A stretch of 55,005 nucleotides of DNA, taken from positions 1-55,005 of the forward strand of contig CAJUOM010000004.1 of assembly GCA_910588255.1 (NCBI GenBank), read 5' to 3'. How positions within the stretch are numbered: position 1 is the first letter of the stretch; every line of letters begins with the position of its first letter. The notes beneath the pieces were generated by a model. It searched no databases and was not told the DNA's origin. It saw only the letters and a list, made by a program, of their open reading frames with translations. The translations under genes were made by a program, and so were the position numbers. This DNA comes from an uncultured Alphaproteobacteria bacterium. GTDB taxonomy: Bacteria; Pseudomonadota; Alphaproteobacteria; RUG11792. Below are positions 7,306-15,890 of this stretch, in pieces.

Positions 7306-8670
7306 CTATTTCTTCCTAAAACAAGAAGGAATATCTAATTCATCAGAGTTATCTAAATTGCTTTCCATCAATTTCTCTGAAGATATAGGTTGAGAAACTA
7401 TTTCTTTTTCCTCATACTCATCGCTTTTTCTTGATCTCGAAAACCTATCGAAAAAAGACTGTTTTTTTCTTTGATCTCTTCTTTCTGGAGTTCTTTCATA
7501 TTCAGGATTCTGTTGTTTGGAAGGAGTAGAGTTTAGTGATTCAAAATTAGTTGGATTCTCGTTATTTACTAAATCTGTTGGTTGAGTTGAAAAATTCATT
7601 TTAAAAATAGATTCATCCAAATTTTTATTTAAATCCTGCTTTGAAAATCCCATAATATTTGAAACGTCTCTTGATTTAAATAAATTATCCTGAGGAGCTC
7701 CGATTCCTGTTGCAACAACAGAAACTCTTAATTTACCATTTAGTCTGTCATCAAAAGTAGAACCGAATATAATATTTGCTTCAGGATCAACTTCTTCACG
7801 TATTCTATTTGCAGCTTCATCAACCTCATATAACGTCATATCATACCCACCAGTGATATTTATAAGAATTCCTCTAGCTCCCTGCAATGAAACATCGTCT
7901 AATAGAGGATTTGAAATAGCAGCCTCTGCAGCATCAAGTGCTCTTCTTTCTCCTTCTGCCTCTCCTGTTCCCATCATGGCTTTTCCCATTTCACTCATAA
8001 TAGCCCTTATATCTGCAAAATCAAGATTAATAAGTCCTGGCATAATCATCAGATCAGTAACCCCTCTAACTCCAGAATAAAGCACATTATCAGCCATTTT
8101 AAACGCATCTGAGAAAGTTGTTCCTTCATTGGCTAACCTAAATAAGTTTTGGTTTGGAATAACAAGAAGAGTATCGACATATTGTTGTAATTCTTCAATA
8201 CCTCCTTCTGCAGATTTTGCTCTATGAGATCCTTCGAATAAAAATGGCTTTGTCACAACACCAACTGTCAAAATTCCTGCTTCTCGAGCTAATTTAGCAA
8301 TAACGGGAGCTGCTCCGGTCCCTGTTCCTCCTCCCATACCTGCTGTGATAAACACCATATTGGCGCCTTCTATAAATTTCAGAATGTCTTCAGATGATTC
8401 TTCTGCGGATGCTTTTCCAACATCTGGTTTTGAGCCAGCTCCTAAACCTTGGGTTATAGATAAGCCTAATTGAATACGTTGCGATTCTTCAGTTAAAGAT
8501 TGTTTTAAAGCTTGTGCATCTGTGTTTGCAACAACAAAATTAACACCTTCCAAATTGGATTTTATCATGTTATTGACCGCATTACCTCCTGCTCCTCCAA
8601 CACCTATAACAACAATTTTAGGCCCTAAGCTTTCGTTCTCCATTATTTGTCCTGTCTCTCTCTTTGCCAT
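7306..8670 (-). CDS. ftsZ: Cell division GTPase FtsZ
   Basis: FtsZ is the tubulin-like GTPase that polymerises into the division ring. The 454-residue protein contains [14 protein letters not shown] at about residues 23-36, the tubulin signature [13 protein letters not shown] at about 113-125, and the T7-loop region [11 protein letters not shown]. After the GTPase and C-terminal subdomains (to about residue 330) comes a polar linker, then the conserved C-terminal peptide [10 protein letters not shown] that binds FtsA/ZipA-type partners. A start at the internal Met10 is possible. It heads ftsZ-nuoA-nudix. Usual neighbours ftsQ and ftsA are absent. Confidence 0.96.
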   Translation of the reverse strand: MAKRETGQIMENESLGPKIVVIGVGGAGGNAVNNMIKSNLEGVNFVVANTDAQALKQSLTEESQRIQLGLSITQGLGAGSKPDVGKASAEESSEDILKFIEGANMVFITAGMGGGTGTGAAPVIAKLAREAGILTVGVVTKPFLFEGSHRAKSAEGGIEELQQYVDTLLVIPNQNLFRLANEGTTFSDAFKMADNVLYSGVRGVTDLMIMPGLINLDFADIRAIMSEMGKAMMGTGEAEGERRALDAAEAAISNPLLDDVSLQGARGILINITGGYDMTLYEVDEAANRIREEVDPEANIIFGSTFDDRLNGKLRVSVVATGIGAPQDNLFKSRDVSNIMGFSKQDLNKNLDESIFKMNFSTQPTDLVNNENPTNFESLNSTPSKQQNPEYERTPERRDQRKKQSFFDRFSRSRKSDEYEEKEIVSQPISSEKLMESNLDNSDELDIPSCFRKK

Positions 8671-8888
8671 AAATATTCCAAAAACCTGTCTGATATAATC
8701 AGTATACTATTCATTTGGAATATTTCAAATTAAAATTCTTTAAAAGTTCTATTTTGTTAGTCGATTTTATAAATGGAAACGTAGGTGTTAACAATATTTT
8801 CAAAAATTCCAAATTTTAAAATATCTTAGTGAAACTGACTATGATCATATTTTAATAACATAAAAAATTTTTTTATAACATAGATTTT

Positions 8889-8904
8889 TTAATAGAAATT
8901 TAAC
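8889..8904 (+). promoter_or_regulatory. Candidate CtrA box
   Basis: The sequence TTAA-TAGAAAT-TTAAC matches the CtrA consensus TTAA-N7-TTAA exactly and also the following C. It lies 70 bp upstream of the secreted acidic protein's ATG. Short AT-rich motifs arise easily by chance in this genome; support comes from similar sites before other secreted genes. The rest of 8671-8973 holds only AT-rich promoter-like sequence. Confidence 0.4.
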
Positions 8905-8973
8905 AATTTAGATGTAAACTATTACTTAGATAGGCATAAGCCTTAGTTAATTTTATTTTAGGAGTTTTTTATT

Positions 8974-9303
8974 ATGATGAAAAAAATCAGCGTTTTAGCT
9001 TTATTACTTGCCGCATTCTCATTTGGATCTTATGCAGATGATGGAAAAGAAGATGCTCCTGCTGAAGAAACGGCAGTCACAGCAACAGATGAAGCAAAAC
9101 CAGATGAAGCTGTAAAAGATGAAGAAAAAGCAACCGAAGAAACATCCGCAGATGAAGAATCCGTAAAAAATGACAAATCAGAAGATAAAGATTCTAAAGA
9201 AATAAAAGAAGATGAATCTGACAAAGAAGTCTCTAAAGATGAAAAATCCGAGGAAGAGATAACTACTGAGGAAAAAGAAGATAAGGAAAAAACTGAAGAG
9301 TAA
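8974..9303 (+). CDS. Secreted acidic low-complexity protein
   Basis: A 109-residue protein with no recognisable family. It has a clear Sec signal peptide (MMKKISVLALLLAAFSFGSYA, likely cleaved before DDGKED), and the mature part is almost entirely Glu, Asp, Lys, Ala, Ser and Thr in irregular short repeats, so it is very acidic and probably disordered. A good Shine-Dalgarno AGGAG (8960-8964) supports the ATG at 8974. It is monocistronic, with a candidate CtrA box upstream and a perfect hairpin 9 nt after the stop. It might be a periplasmic or secreted cation-binding or host-contact protein, but no function can be assigned. Confidence 0.75.
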   Translation: MMKKISVLALLLAAFSFGSYADDGKEDAPAEETAVTATDEAKPDEAVKDEEKATEETSADEESVKNDKSEDKDSKEIKEDESDKEVSKDEKSEEEITTEEKEDKEKTEE

Positions 9304-9312
9304 ATCTCTGCT

Positions 9313-9340
9313 GAAATACGCTCAATTAAGAGCGTATTTC
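9313..9340 (+). terminator. Hairpin terminator after the acidic-protein gene
   Basis: Perfect 11-bp stem GAAATACGCTC / GAGCGTATTTC with a 6-nt loop, 9 nt after the stop codon. There is no strong U-tract after it, so efficiency is uncertain. Confidence 0.7.
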
Positions 9341-9884
9341 CCCGTTAGATTTTCAATGTTATGTATTTATAGAGGCCTTTCCAAAGCCTTGTAGAAGTAC
9401 TAAATAATAGAGCTATAATTAAGAACTTGTCAAATAAAAAAATAAGGAAGTAAGAGCTATTGAATTTCTATATTTTAGGCATGAAAAAGATTTTTCTCAG
9501 CGTATTTCCAAAGACCAAATTGCATTCCTAATTTATACTGTTATGAAATCTATACCTATTATGGTTTTCCTTCTAATCTTACTTTGTTCATTCTTATTTC
9601 CCTTATGACCCACACTATCTATATTATACTCCTTTCTCTCCCCTCTACGTACATGTCGATTCCATTATTGCTAAAGAAATTTAGAAATGTTATTAATACA
9701 TATTCAAAATTAGTTTGACGAGAAAAATTATTATATCCTTCAATTAAGGTAATATTTGAGAAACAGTGACATGCATGTGAAAATAAGAATAAATGAGCAC
9801 TAAATAACATTATTTCCTGTGGTATTCTTGGATATGAAATCATGTTTTATTTATTAAATCAGGAAAAATACACAAATTTCAAAA
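9341..9884. other. Intergenic stretch without a credible gene
   Basis: About 540 bp. Frames are short and have no supporting start. One startless open frame around 9450-9610 on the plus strand reads KEVRAIEFLYFRHEKDFSQ and then a hydrophobic tail; it could be a decayed fragment but is not assignable. No tRNA or clear repeat was seen. Confidence 0.5.
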
Positions 9885-10460
9885 TCAAAAGATAAGATCT
9901 TCTGTATGGTTTGACTCAATTGGTATTGGAAATTTGTTATTCGCAAAATTTGATATAAACGTTTTTTCACTATACCAAATGGTTATTTCATCTTCGTTTT
10001 TCTCATTTTGAGATTTTATTATAAAAGCAGCTTTATCTCCTGGAATTTCTGAAGAAAATCCTGAAATACCGAGAGTTTTATTAGAAAAAGAGTTTTTACC
10101 AAAATTAGGATTCATTTTATAAAGCAACCATTTCCCTCTATCGTTTTTCGCAAATTTTTCCATAATGCCAAGAGTTTTGAAAGGTATAATTCCGAATGAG
10201 TTTTCCATAGTTTTAGATTGATAGCCAATATTATTTTTCATATCAGAAGGAAAAGGTATATTATTACAATCGCTTGCAAGATAAAATGCCGCGATGGATT
10301 TCACCACAAAATCTATATTTGATTGTGTTTTTTGAGTTCTATAAACACGATTCATTATGTTCAGCTGGCTCATACCAATTGTCGAAATTATCCCTATTAT
10401 AATCAGAGAGATAGAGACTTCTATCAAAGAAAATCCCTGAAAATGTACTTTTCTTACCAT
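9885..10460 (-). CDS. Type IV pilin-like / pseudopilin protein
   Basis: A 191-residue prepilin-like protein when started at the ATG at 10458-10460. A longer in-frame start would put 45 unlikely residues ahead of the leader. The N-terminus MVRKVHFQG|FSLIEV is a class III signal: a short basic leader, Gly before the cleavage site, Phe at +1 and Glu at +5. A hydrophobic helix (SISLIIIGIISTIGM) follows. The rest is a soluble domain with no family I recognise. Such proteins build type IV pili or type II secretion pseudopili after processing by a prepilin peptidase. It stands alone here, divergent from kdsB, but a pilus/T2SS-like assembly set lies at 52.6-54.5 kb. Confidence 0.8.
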   Translation of the reverse strand: MVRKVHFQGFSLIEVSISLIIIGIISTIGMSQLNIMNRVYRTQKTQSNIDFVVKSIAAFYLASDCNNIPFPSDMKNNIGYQSKTMENSFGIIPFKTLGIMEKFAKNDRGKWLLYKMNPNFGKNSFSNKTLGISGFSSEIPGDKAAFIIKSQNEKNEDEITIWYSEKTFISNFANNKFPIPIESNHTEDLIF

Positions 10461-10512
10461 TATAATTTTGTTAAAATCTTCTGCAAAGAACCTATTATCA
10501 GGATTACATAAA

Positions 10513-11244
10513 ATGAAAAATAATTCAGCTGCTATTTTTATTCCTGCAAGATTAAATTCTTCCAGATTTCCAAAAAAAATACTTACTCCAATCAATGGAA
10601 AACCTTTGATAATTCATGTTTTAGAACGAGCTCAGAAATTAAATTTGTGTGAATGTTATATCGCATGCTGTTGTGATGAGGTGAAAAGTTTAGTTGAGGA
10701 ATATGCTGGAAAAGCGATTGTCACAGAACCGAATCTTCCTTCTGGATCTGATAGAATATTTGCAGCTGTTGAAACTTTAGAAGTAAAACCTGAATTTATT
10801 ATTAATTTACAGGGCGATAATCCGGTTTTTGATGGTAATATTCTTGTTGATATATTAAAAGTGCTGCAGGATAATGAAAATATTGATATAACAACTCCAG
10901 TTTCGTTACACAGCGATATATCCGAAGCTCAAAATGAAAACTTGGTAAAAGTGATCTTTAATAATATGGAAAATAATCAACCAGGAAAGGCTATTTATTT
11001 TTCAAGAAATATTATTCCAAGCGGATTAAATCATTTCTATTCTCATATTGGAATATATGCCTATAGATATCACGCGTTGAAAAAATTCATTAAATTACCA
11101 CAATCATTTTTGGAAAAAATAGAGCGTTTGGAACAACTAAGAGCTATCCAAAATGAAATGAACATTTGGGCAGTTCCCGTTATAGGAAAAGCAATATCAG
11201 TCGACGTAAAAGAAGATCTTGAGGAAGTTTTAAAATATATATAG
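10513..11244 (+). CDS. kdsB: 3-deoxy-manno-octulosonate cytidylyltransferase
   Basis: KdsB activates Kdo with CTP to CMP-Kdo for lipid A-core assembly. From the ATG at 10513 the protein is 243 residues, normal for the family; an upstream in-frame start at 10468 would add 15 residues before the first strand. The N-terminal IFIPARLNSSRFPKKIL motif binds CTP. INLQGDNPVF corresponds to the usual LQGDEP metal site with Asn in place of Glu. IYFSRNIIP and HIGIYAYRYHALKKF follow the family pattern. With kdsD and lpxA in the same window it shows an LPS-bearing outer membrane. A hairpin separates it from the convergent small gene downstream. Confidence 0.93.
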   Translation: MKNNSAAIFIPARLNSSRFPKKILTPINGKPLIIHVLERAQKLNLCECYIACCCDEVKSLVEEYAGKAIVTEPNLPSGSDRIFAAVETLEVKPEFIINLQGDNPVFDGNILVDILKVLQDNENIDITTPVSLHSDISEAQNENLVKVIFNNMENNQPGKAIYFSRNIIPSGLNHFYSHIGIYAYRYHALKKFIKLPQSFLEKIERLEQLRAIQNEMNIWAVPVIGKAISVDVKEDLEEVLKYI

Positions 11245-11250
11245 TAAAGA

Positions 11251-11270
11251 GGTGGCTTAAATAAGCCACT
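11251..11270. terminator. Hairpin between convergent genes
   Basis: GTGGCTTA and TAAGCCAC arms form an 8-bp stem with a very short loop, between the kdsB stop and the 3' end of the convergent small ORF. It could serve both strands. Confidence 0.6.
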
Positions 11271-11272
11271 TC

Positions 11273-11563
11273 CTATTCACTTAATGCGGATCTAATAGCT
11301 GCTACAAGTCTTGCCTTGTCCTTTTTGCTGGTTATAGGTTGTTTTTTGAAAAACTCATGGCATTCATCAGTTAAACCCTCGAAACACCATAATATTCTCT
11401 TTATGTATGTTTCAGTGGCACCTAATTTCCTTGCTATTGCTTTTAGTTCCTCATCCATGCATGAATCTTCACCTTTATTTTGAATTGATTCTATGAATTC
11501 AGATAGAATTTTGTTATCGGAGGTTTTCTCTCTTACATATGTTTTACAAATTTGTAATAGCAT
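11273..11563 (-). CDS. Small helical protein, unrecognised
   Basis: A 96-residue soluble protein that I cannot assign. It is predicted mostly helical: DEELKAIARKLGATETYIKR resembles a small helix-turn-helix or UBA-like segment near residues 37-56, followed by a basic tail (KKDKARLVAAIRSALSE). It has three cysteines and no signal peptide. It is divergent from dnaX, with 84 bp between starts, and convergent with kdsB over a shared hairpin. Clean boundaries and reasonable composition suggest a real gene, but function is unknown. Confidence 0.55.
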   Translation of the reverse strand: MLLQICKTYVREKTSDNKILSEFIESIQNKGEDSCMDEELKAIARKLGATETYIKRILWCFEGLTDECHEFFKKQPITSKKDKARLVAAIRSALSE

Positions 11564-11647
11564 AAAATATTCTAAAAATTCTTCGGTGGCTCTTTTGAGT
11601 TAATTTTTGTATAATGTATACATACAATTTTAAAAGAGATAAAAAAC

Positions 11648-12934
11648 ATGTCTGAGCATTATATTGTTTTGAGCAGGAAATACAGACCGAAAACTTTGGA
11701 TAATATAGTTGGGCAAGATGTATTACAAAAATCTCTGAAAAATTGTTTGGATTCAAAGAAAGTTCCTCATGCTTTCTTATTCCATGGCATAAGAGGCGTC
11801 GGAAAAACGACGTCTGCGAGAATATTAGCTCGATGTTTGAGTTGTATTGGAAGTGATGGAAAGACAGATATAACATCCAATCCTTGTGGAATTTGCCGAT
11901 CTTGCATAGCATTGGATAAAGATCAGCATATGGATATAATGGAACTTGATGCTGCAAGCAAAACGGGAATTGATGATATACGTGAAGTAATAGATGCAGC
12001 TCAATATTCTCCTGTTCTTGGAAGGTATAAAATTTTTATAATCGACGAAGTTCATATGCTTTCTAAAAGTGCTTTTAACGCCTTGCTAAAAACTTTAGAA
12101 GAACCTCCGGCTCATGTGAAATTCATATTTGCGACAACTGAAATCAATAAAATACCTGAAACTATCTTATCCAGATGTATGACGTTTCATTTAAATTCTG
12201 TTTCAAAAGATGCTCTCTCTGATTATTTGATTACAATAGCTGAGAAAGAGGGTTATGTTTTGGAACAAGACGCAGCAAAAATAACATCAGAAGAATCAGA
12301 AGGTTCCGTGAGAGATGCCTTATCAATATTGGAGCAAGGCATTATGATGGTTCAGGATACTAACTCTTCGATCACTGCAGATCTTGTTTTGAGTATGCTT
12401 GGAGGAGTGCGCATTGAAGAAACAGAAGTTTTGTTGAATTTAATTCTAAATGGAAACACAAAGGAAGCGTTGTCTAAATGTGAAGAACTTCAAAAATCTG
12501 GAGCAGATCCTTATGTCTTATTTAAAAACTTACAGTCCGCTTTATATAAGATGATTACGGAAAAAGTTTCAGGAAAACAAATGGATTATACTCTTTCAAA
12601 TTTGCTTTATTTATGGCAAATTTTCCTGAAGCAATCGGAAAATTTGAGAAATGCAAGTTATCCAGAATATATTTTTAATGCTATTATAGTAATCTTAGCA
12701 CATACAGCTTCATTTCCATGTATAGAAAAATTAATGATAAATGAAAAAGAAATTACTTCAGATGTTTCATGTGCACTCGAAGAGAGGCGAAACCAATCAT
12801 TAAAAAGCGATTTAGCTGAGAAAGTCGGAAATATTATTAACAAAGAAGTTACTTTAGAAAAGGATAATTCAAGAGAACTTGTAGGAAATATATTAAATAA
12901 ATTTCCCGGATCGACTGTTACAGAGATAGAATAG
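11648..12934 (+). CDS. dnaX: DNA polymerase III subunit gamma (tau-less length)
   Basis: DnaX is the AAA+ motor of the clamp loader that opens the beta clamp. The 428-residue protein has Walker A HGIRGVGKTTSARILARC near residues 45-62, a zinc site CLSC...NPCGICRSC, Walker B with sensor (FIIDEVHMLSKSAFNALLKT), EEPPAHVKFIFATTE and the SRC sensor-1 finger (LSRCMTFH), then the lid and collar domain III. It ends near where E. coli gamma ends, so the C-terminal tau domains that bind DnaB and the polymerase alpha subunit appear to be missing from the gene itself. It is monocistronic. Confidence 0.95.
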   Translation: MSEHYIVLSRKYRPKTLDNIVGQDVLQKSLKNCLDSKKVPHAFLFHGIRGVGKTTSARILARCLSCIGSDGKTDITSNPCGICRSCIALDKDQHMDIMELDAASKTGIDDIREVIDAAQYSPVLGRYKIFIIDEVHMLSKSAFNALLKTLEEPPAHVKFIFATTEINKIPETILSRCMTFHLNSVSKDALSDYLITIAEKEGYVLEQDAAKITSEESEGSVRDALSILEQGIMMVQDTNSSITADLVLSMLGGVRIEETEVLLNLILNGNTKEALSKCEELQKSGADPYVLFKNLQSALYKMITEKVSGKQMDYTLSNLLYLWQIFLKQSENLRNASYPEYIFNAIIVILAHTASFPCIEKLMINEKEITSDVSCALEERRNQSLKSDLAEKVGNIINKEVTLEKDNSRELVGNILNKFPGSTVTEIE

Positions 12935-13000
12935 ATCTTTAATATAATAAAAATTTGTGGTATAATTATATTATTAAGTAAACAGTTCTTTCATTCAAAC

Positions 13001-14674
13001 ATGAGGACCCGAAGGATAAAACTTTATTTATACAGTATTGCACCTGAGATATTTTCTCTTTTTAAAAAAGGGTATTTTTTTAATAAGCTTTATAAAGATG
13101 TATACGCAGGTTTAATAGTCGCTATTATTTCATTTCCGTTAGCCATGGCTCTTGCTATTGCATCTGGAGCTTCTCCAGATAAAGGATTGATAACAGCTGT
13201 TGTTGCAGGAGCTTTTACGTCTCTTATTGGCGGATGTCGATATCAAATAGGAGGGCCTACTGGTGCATTTGTTGTTATTATATTTAATATAATACAAAAC
13301 TTTGGTTATAATGGCCTAATACTTGCGACTATAATGGCTGGTATTATATTAATTATTTGTGGTTTTCTTAGAATAGGCAAAATAATACAATATATTCCAT
13401 ACACTGTCACTGCAGGATTTACCGCTGGAATTGGGATTACTATATTATCCACACAAATACATGATATTTTGGGAATTAATTTACCAGATACTTCAGGAAA
13501 TTTTATTGATAGGATGATTTTTATTTTTAATAACATTTCAAATTCATCCTTATATGCAATTATTCTTGGAACACTAGTTGCTATTGTAATATTTATTCTC
13601 CAAAAATATAAATCTTCATTTCCAAGATTTTTATTAGCTTTGGCCATGGGAGTTTTTGCTGTTATGATTTTTGGAGATTCCTTTGAAACAATAGGATCGA
13701 GATTTACGGATTTAAAATGGAATGGATTTTCTTTACAATTTCCTGAAATTACCTTTTCTCTGATTCAGCAACTTTTCCCATCAGCATTAACCATAGCTTT
13801 TCTTTCTGGTATTGAATCATTATTATGTTGCACAATTGCAGATAGTTTAACTTCTACAAAACATAAATCTGACAGTGAACTAATAGGGCAGGGGGTTTCA
13901 AATGTTTTTTCAGCATTATTAGGAGGGCTTCCTGCAACGGGAGCATTAGCAAGGACTGCAGCTAATATAAAAGCTGGCGCTGTTTCTTCATTTTCTGGCG
14001 TATTCCAATCTTTGTTCGTTTGTTCTTTTATGTGTTTTTTGATGGATTATATGCAATATATCCCTATTGCTTGTCTTGCTGGGATGCTTGTCACTATAGC
14101 TTGGAATATGATAGGATTTAAACAATCTTTATATATTTTTCATTCTTCCAAAAGCGACTTATGCGTTTTCTTGGTGACATTAATATTAACCGTCGTTGTT
14201 GACATAACGGTTGCTGTTGAGATAGGCTTTTTAACGGCAGTTTTCTTTTTTGTGAAAAGACTCATAGAAAGAACTGAAATAGAAATATCTCATATATCAA
14301 ATAATCAACCTGAATTGGAAAAACACGATAATATTGAACTGCATGATTCCATTCAATGTATTAATATAAAAGGGCCTTTGTTTTTCGGATTAGCTCCAGC
14401 TATTGGGGAAATTTTGAAAAGAGTATGCAGAAAACCTGAAGCTATTATTCTGAATTTTGAAGATGTTCCATTAATCGATGCAACAGGGGCAAGAATGATC
14501 AGAAACCTTGTTTCAAATTCAAAAGGAATGCCTATTATTTTAACAAACCTCAGGAAATATCCTTATGAATACCTTTCGCATATTGATTATAAACAGGAAA
14601 AAATATATGGTTATCTAACAACTAATATGAAGGATGCAGTAAATATTGCTAATAATATTGTTTCTAAAATCTGA
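13001..14674 (+). CDS. SulP-family anion transporter with STAS domain
   Basis: A 557-residue inner-membrane anion transporter of the SulP/SLC26 family, possibly for sulfate, bicarbonate or a dicarboxylate. The N-terminal half has DVYAGLIVAIISFPLAMALA and the GGPTGAFVVII signature (about residues 88-98), followed by about 10-12 hydrophobic segments up to residue 430. The C-terminal STAS domain (about 440-557) contains IILNFEDVPLIDATGARMI, the conserved strand and helix around the regulatory position. The substrate cannot be told from the sequence. It is monocistronic with 66 bp after dnaX. Confidence 0.92.
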   Translation: MRTRRIKLYLYSIAPEIFSLFKKGYFFNKLYKDVYAGLIVAIISFPLAMALAIASGASPDKGLITAVVAGAFTSLIGGCRYQIGGPTGAFVVIIFNIIQNFGYNGLILATIMAGIILIICGFLRIGKIIQYIPYTVTAGFTAGIGITILSTQIHDILGINLPDTSGNFIDRMIFIFNNISNSSLYAIILGTLVAIVIFILQKYKSSFPRFLLALAMGVFAVMIFGDSFETIGSRFTDLKWNGFSLQFPEITFSLIQQLFPSALTIAFLSGIESLLCCTIADSLTSTKHKSDSELIGQGVSNVFSALLGGLPATGALARTAANIKAGAVSSFSGVFQSLFVCSFMCFLMDYMQYIPIACLAGMLVTIAWNMIGFKQSLYIFHSSKSDLCVFLVTLILTVVVDITVAVEIGFLTAVFFFVKRLIERTEIEISHISNNQPELEKHDNIELHDSIQCINIKGPLFFGLAPAIGEILKRVCRKPEAIILNFEDVPLIDATGARMIRNLVSNSKGMPIILTNLRKYPYEYLSHIDYKQEKIYGYLTTNMKDAVNIANNIVSKI

Positions 14675-14838
14675 TTAAACGCAGTATAAAATATTACCAG
14701 AATGAAATTATCTAGCAATTTTCTAATATTAACTCAAAAAATTAATCTATTCCAAGCTTGCCTCTCAAAGATTCGTTTTCATTTATCACTGGTATGTTCC
14801 TCAGAAATTCATGCAGCTGCTCTAAAAGAATCAGAGGC

Positions 14839-15501
14839 TCAGCTTTTTTTCAAAGCAGATCTATCAAATTTTTGCATATCCTCGTCGTTTAAAAGTAAAA
14901 TAATTCCTTTTTGACGAGTACCGCTTTTTAGTTTAGCAAATGCAGACCCATTTCCGTTTGAATATGCGACATCATATTCTATAACCTTGCTTAAAGTGCA
15001 TATTTGATCAAACCCCAAAGGCATTATATCAGGAGATACGTGTCCGGGATTATGAAAACATACAGCTTGGTTAGAAAAAGAAAACCCTTTTGTTTCTTCA
15101 GATCCGATACCAGTTATTGTTATGTCACAATCAGTAGCTATCCCTATCTCAAATTGATTGGCTCTTCCTCCCCAAAATCCATTTGGAAGGCCTCTGGCAA
15201 TACTCCACTGAGGTTTGAATTGAACTTGACCACCGCCACATAATTTTGATGATGTATGTGTTAACTGTTGTATAGAAAATATAATATAACTGTTATCAGG
15301 CAATGGAATAACTCTGTGAAATATGCTCGCTCTAGAATCAACGGTATTGTAAGCATGCACTAAAGGTATTAACGGAATCCCACAATCTCCCACTGCAACT
15401 GGAAGACAATGCAATGATCTAGGATTCCATGTTGCATCAACCGCTTTTGCAACAAATACATTCGTTGTAAGCAATATAGACAAAATCAATTTTTTAATCA
15501 T
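14839..15501 (-). CDS. Secreted orphan protein, likely C-terminally frameshifted
   Basis: A 220-residue protein with a Sec signal peptide (MIKKLILSILLTTNVFVAKA, cleaved before VDATWN) and seven cysteines in the mature part, suggesting an exported disulfide-bonded protein. No family is recognised. The frame stops right after a run of seven A (plus-strand T run 14844-14850). If one A is skipped, the frame continues for about 35 residues (AEPLILLEQLHEFLRNI, then NENESLRGKLGID) to a stop at 14742-14744. That tail is protein-like and amphipathic, so the intact gene was probably 14742-15501. A Shine-Dalgarno-like GGAGG lies before the ATG. It may be broken, slippage-corrected or a base-call error. 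Confidence 0.7.
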   Translation of the reverse strand: MIKKLILSILLTTNVFVAKAVDATWNPRSLHCLPVAVGDCGIPLIPLVHAYNTVDSRASIFHRVIPLPDNSYIIFSIQQLTHTSSKLCGGGQVQFKPQWSIARGLPNGFWGGRANQFEIGIATDCDITITGIGSEETKGFSFSNQAVCFHNPGHVSPDIMPLGFDQICTLSKVIEYDVAYSNGNGSAFAKLKSGTRQKGIILLLNDEDMQKFDRSALKKS

Positions 15502-15812
15502 AAAAGAACCTGGAAAACGCCTCCATATTTATATTCTAAACTTTATTAAACATAAAATCAAGTTCTATTTCGGGATTGGCAAATATATTATAAACTGTTA
15601 AATTTTTTCATATTTAGACACATTTATAAAGCTAATAAATATAAAATTGCATAAACTCAAAAAATATCATTACACCAAGTGTCATTAAATTTATCTTAAT
15701 TCTTTTTGTTAATATGTTTGTTAATCCCGAGTCAGCAGCAATATATAAAAGCTTCATAAAATTTTAAGCAAATCTTCCCATCACAATATCCATTCAATAA
15801 AAGGAAGTAAAA

Positions 15813-15828
15813 TTAACGGAAAATTAAC
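15813..15828 (+). promoter_or_regulatory. Candidate CtrA box
   Basis: TTAA-CGGAAAA-TTAAC is an exact TTAA-N7-TTAA match with the following C, 63 bp upstream of the next ATG. The remaining non-coding interval 15502-15890 is AT-rich with no gene; a strong TAAGGAGG ribosome site at 15878-15885 precedes the secreted gene. Confidence 0.45.
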
Positions 15829-15890
15829 CTTTTTTTTAAATTGAAAATAGGGAAATAAAACTTTAATACAATTAATTTAAGGAGGTTTTT

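Noticed and set aside
8735-8752. CtrA box upstream of ftsZ
   Set aside because: The two TTAA halves are separated by six, not seven, bases, so it does not match the consensus.
9619-9843. Minus-strand ORF of 74 codons
   Set aside because: Composition is like translated AT-rich non-coding DNA, there is no clear SD, and no signal or domain is visible.
14702-14914. Plus-strand ORF of 70 codons
   Set aside because: It lies antisense to the 3' end and frameshifted tail of the secreted protein on the minus strand, whose translation is far more protein-like; no SD precedes it.
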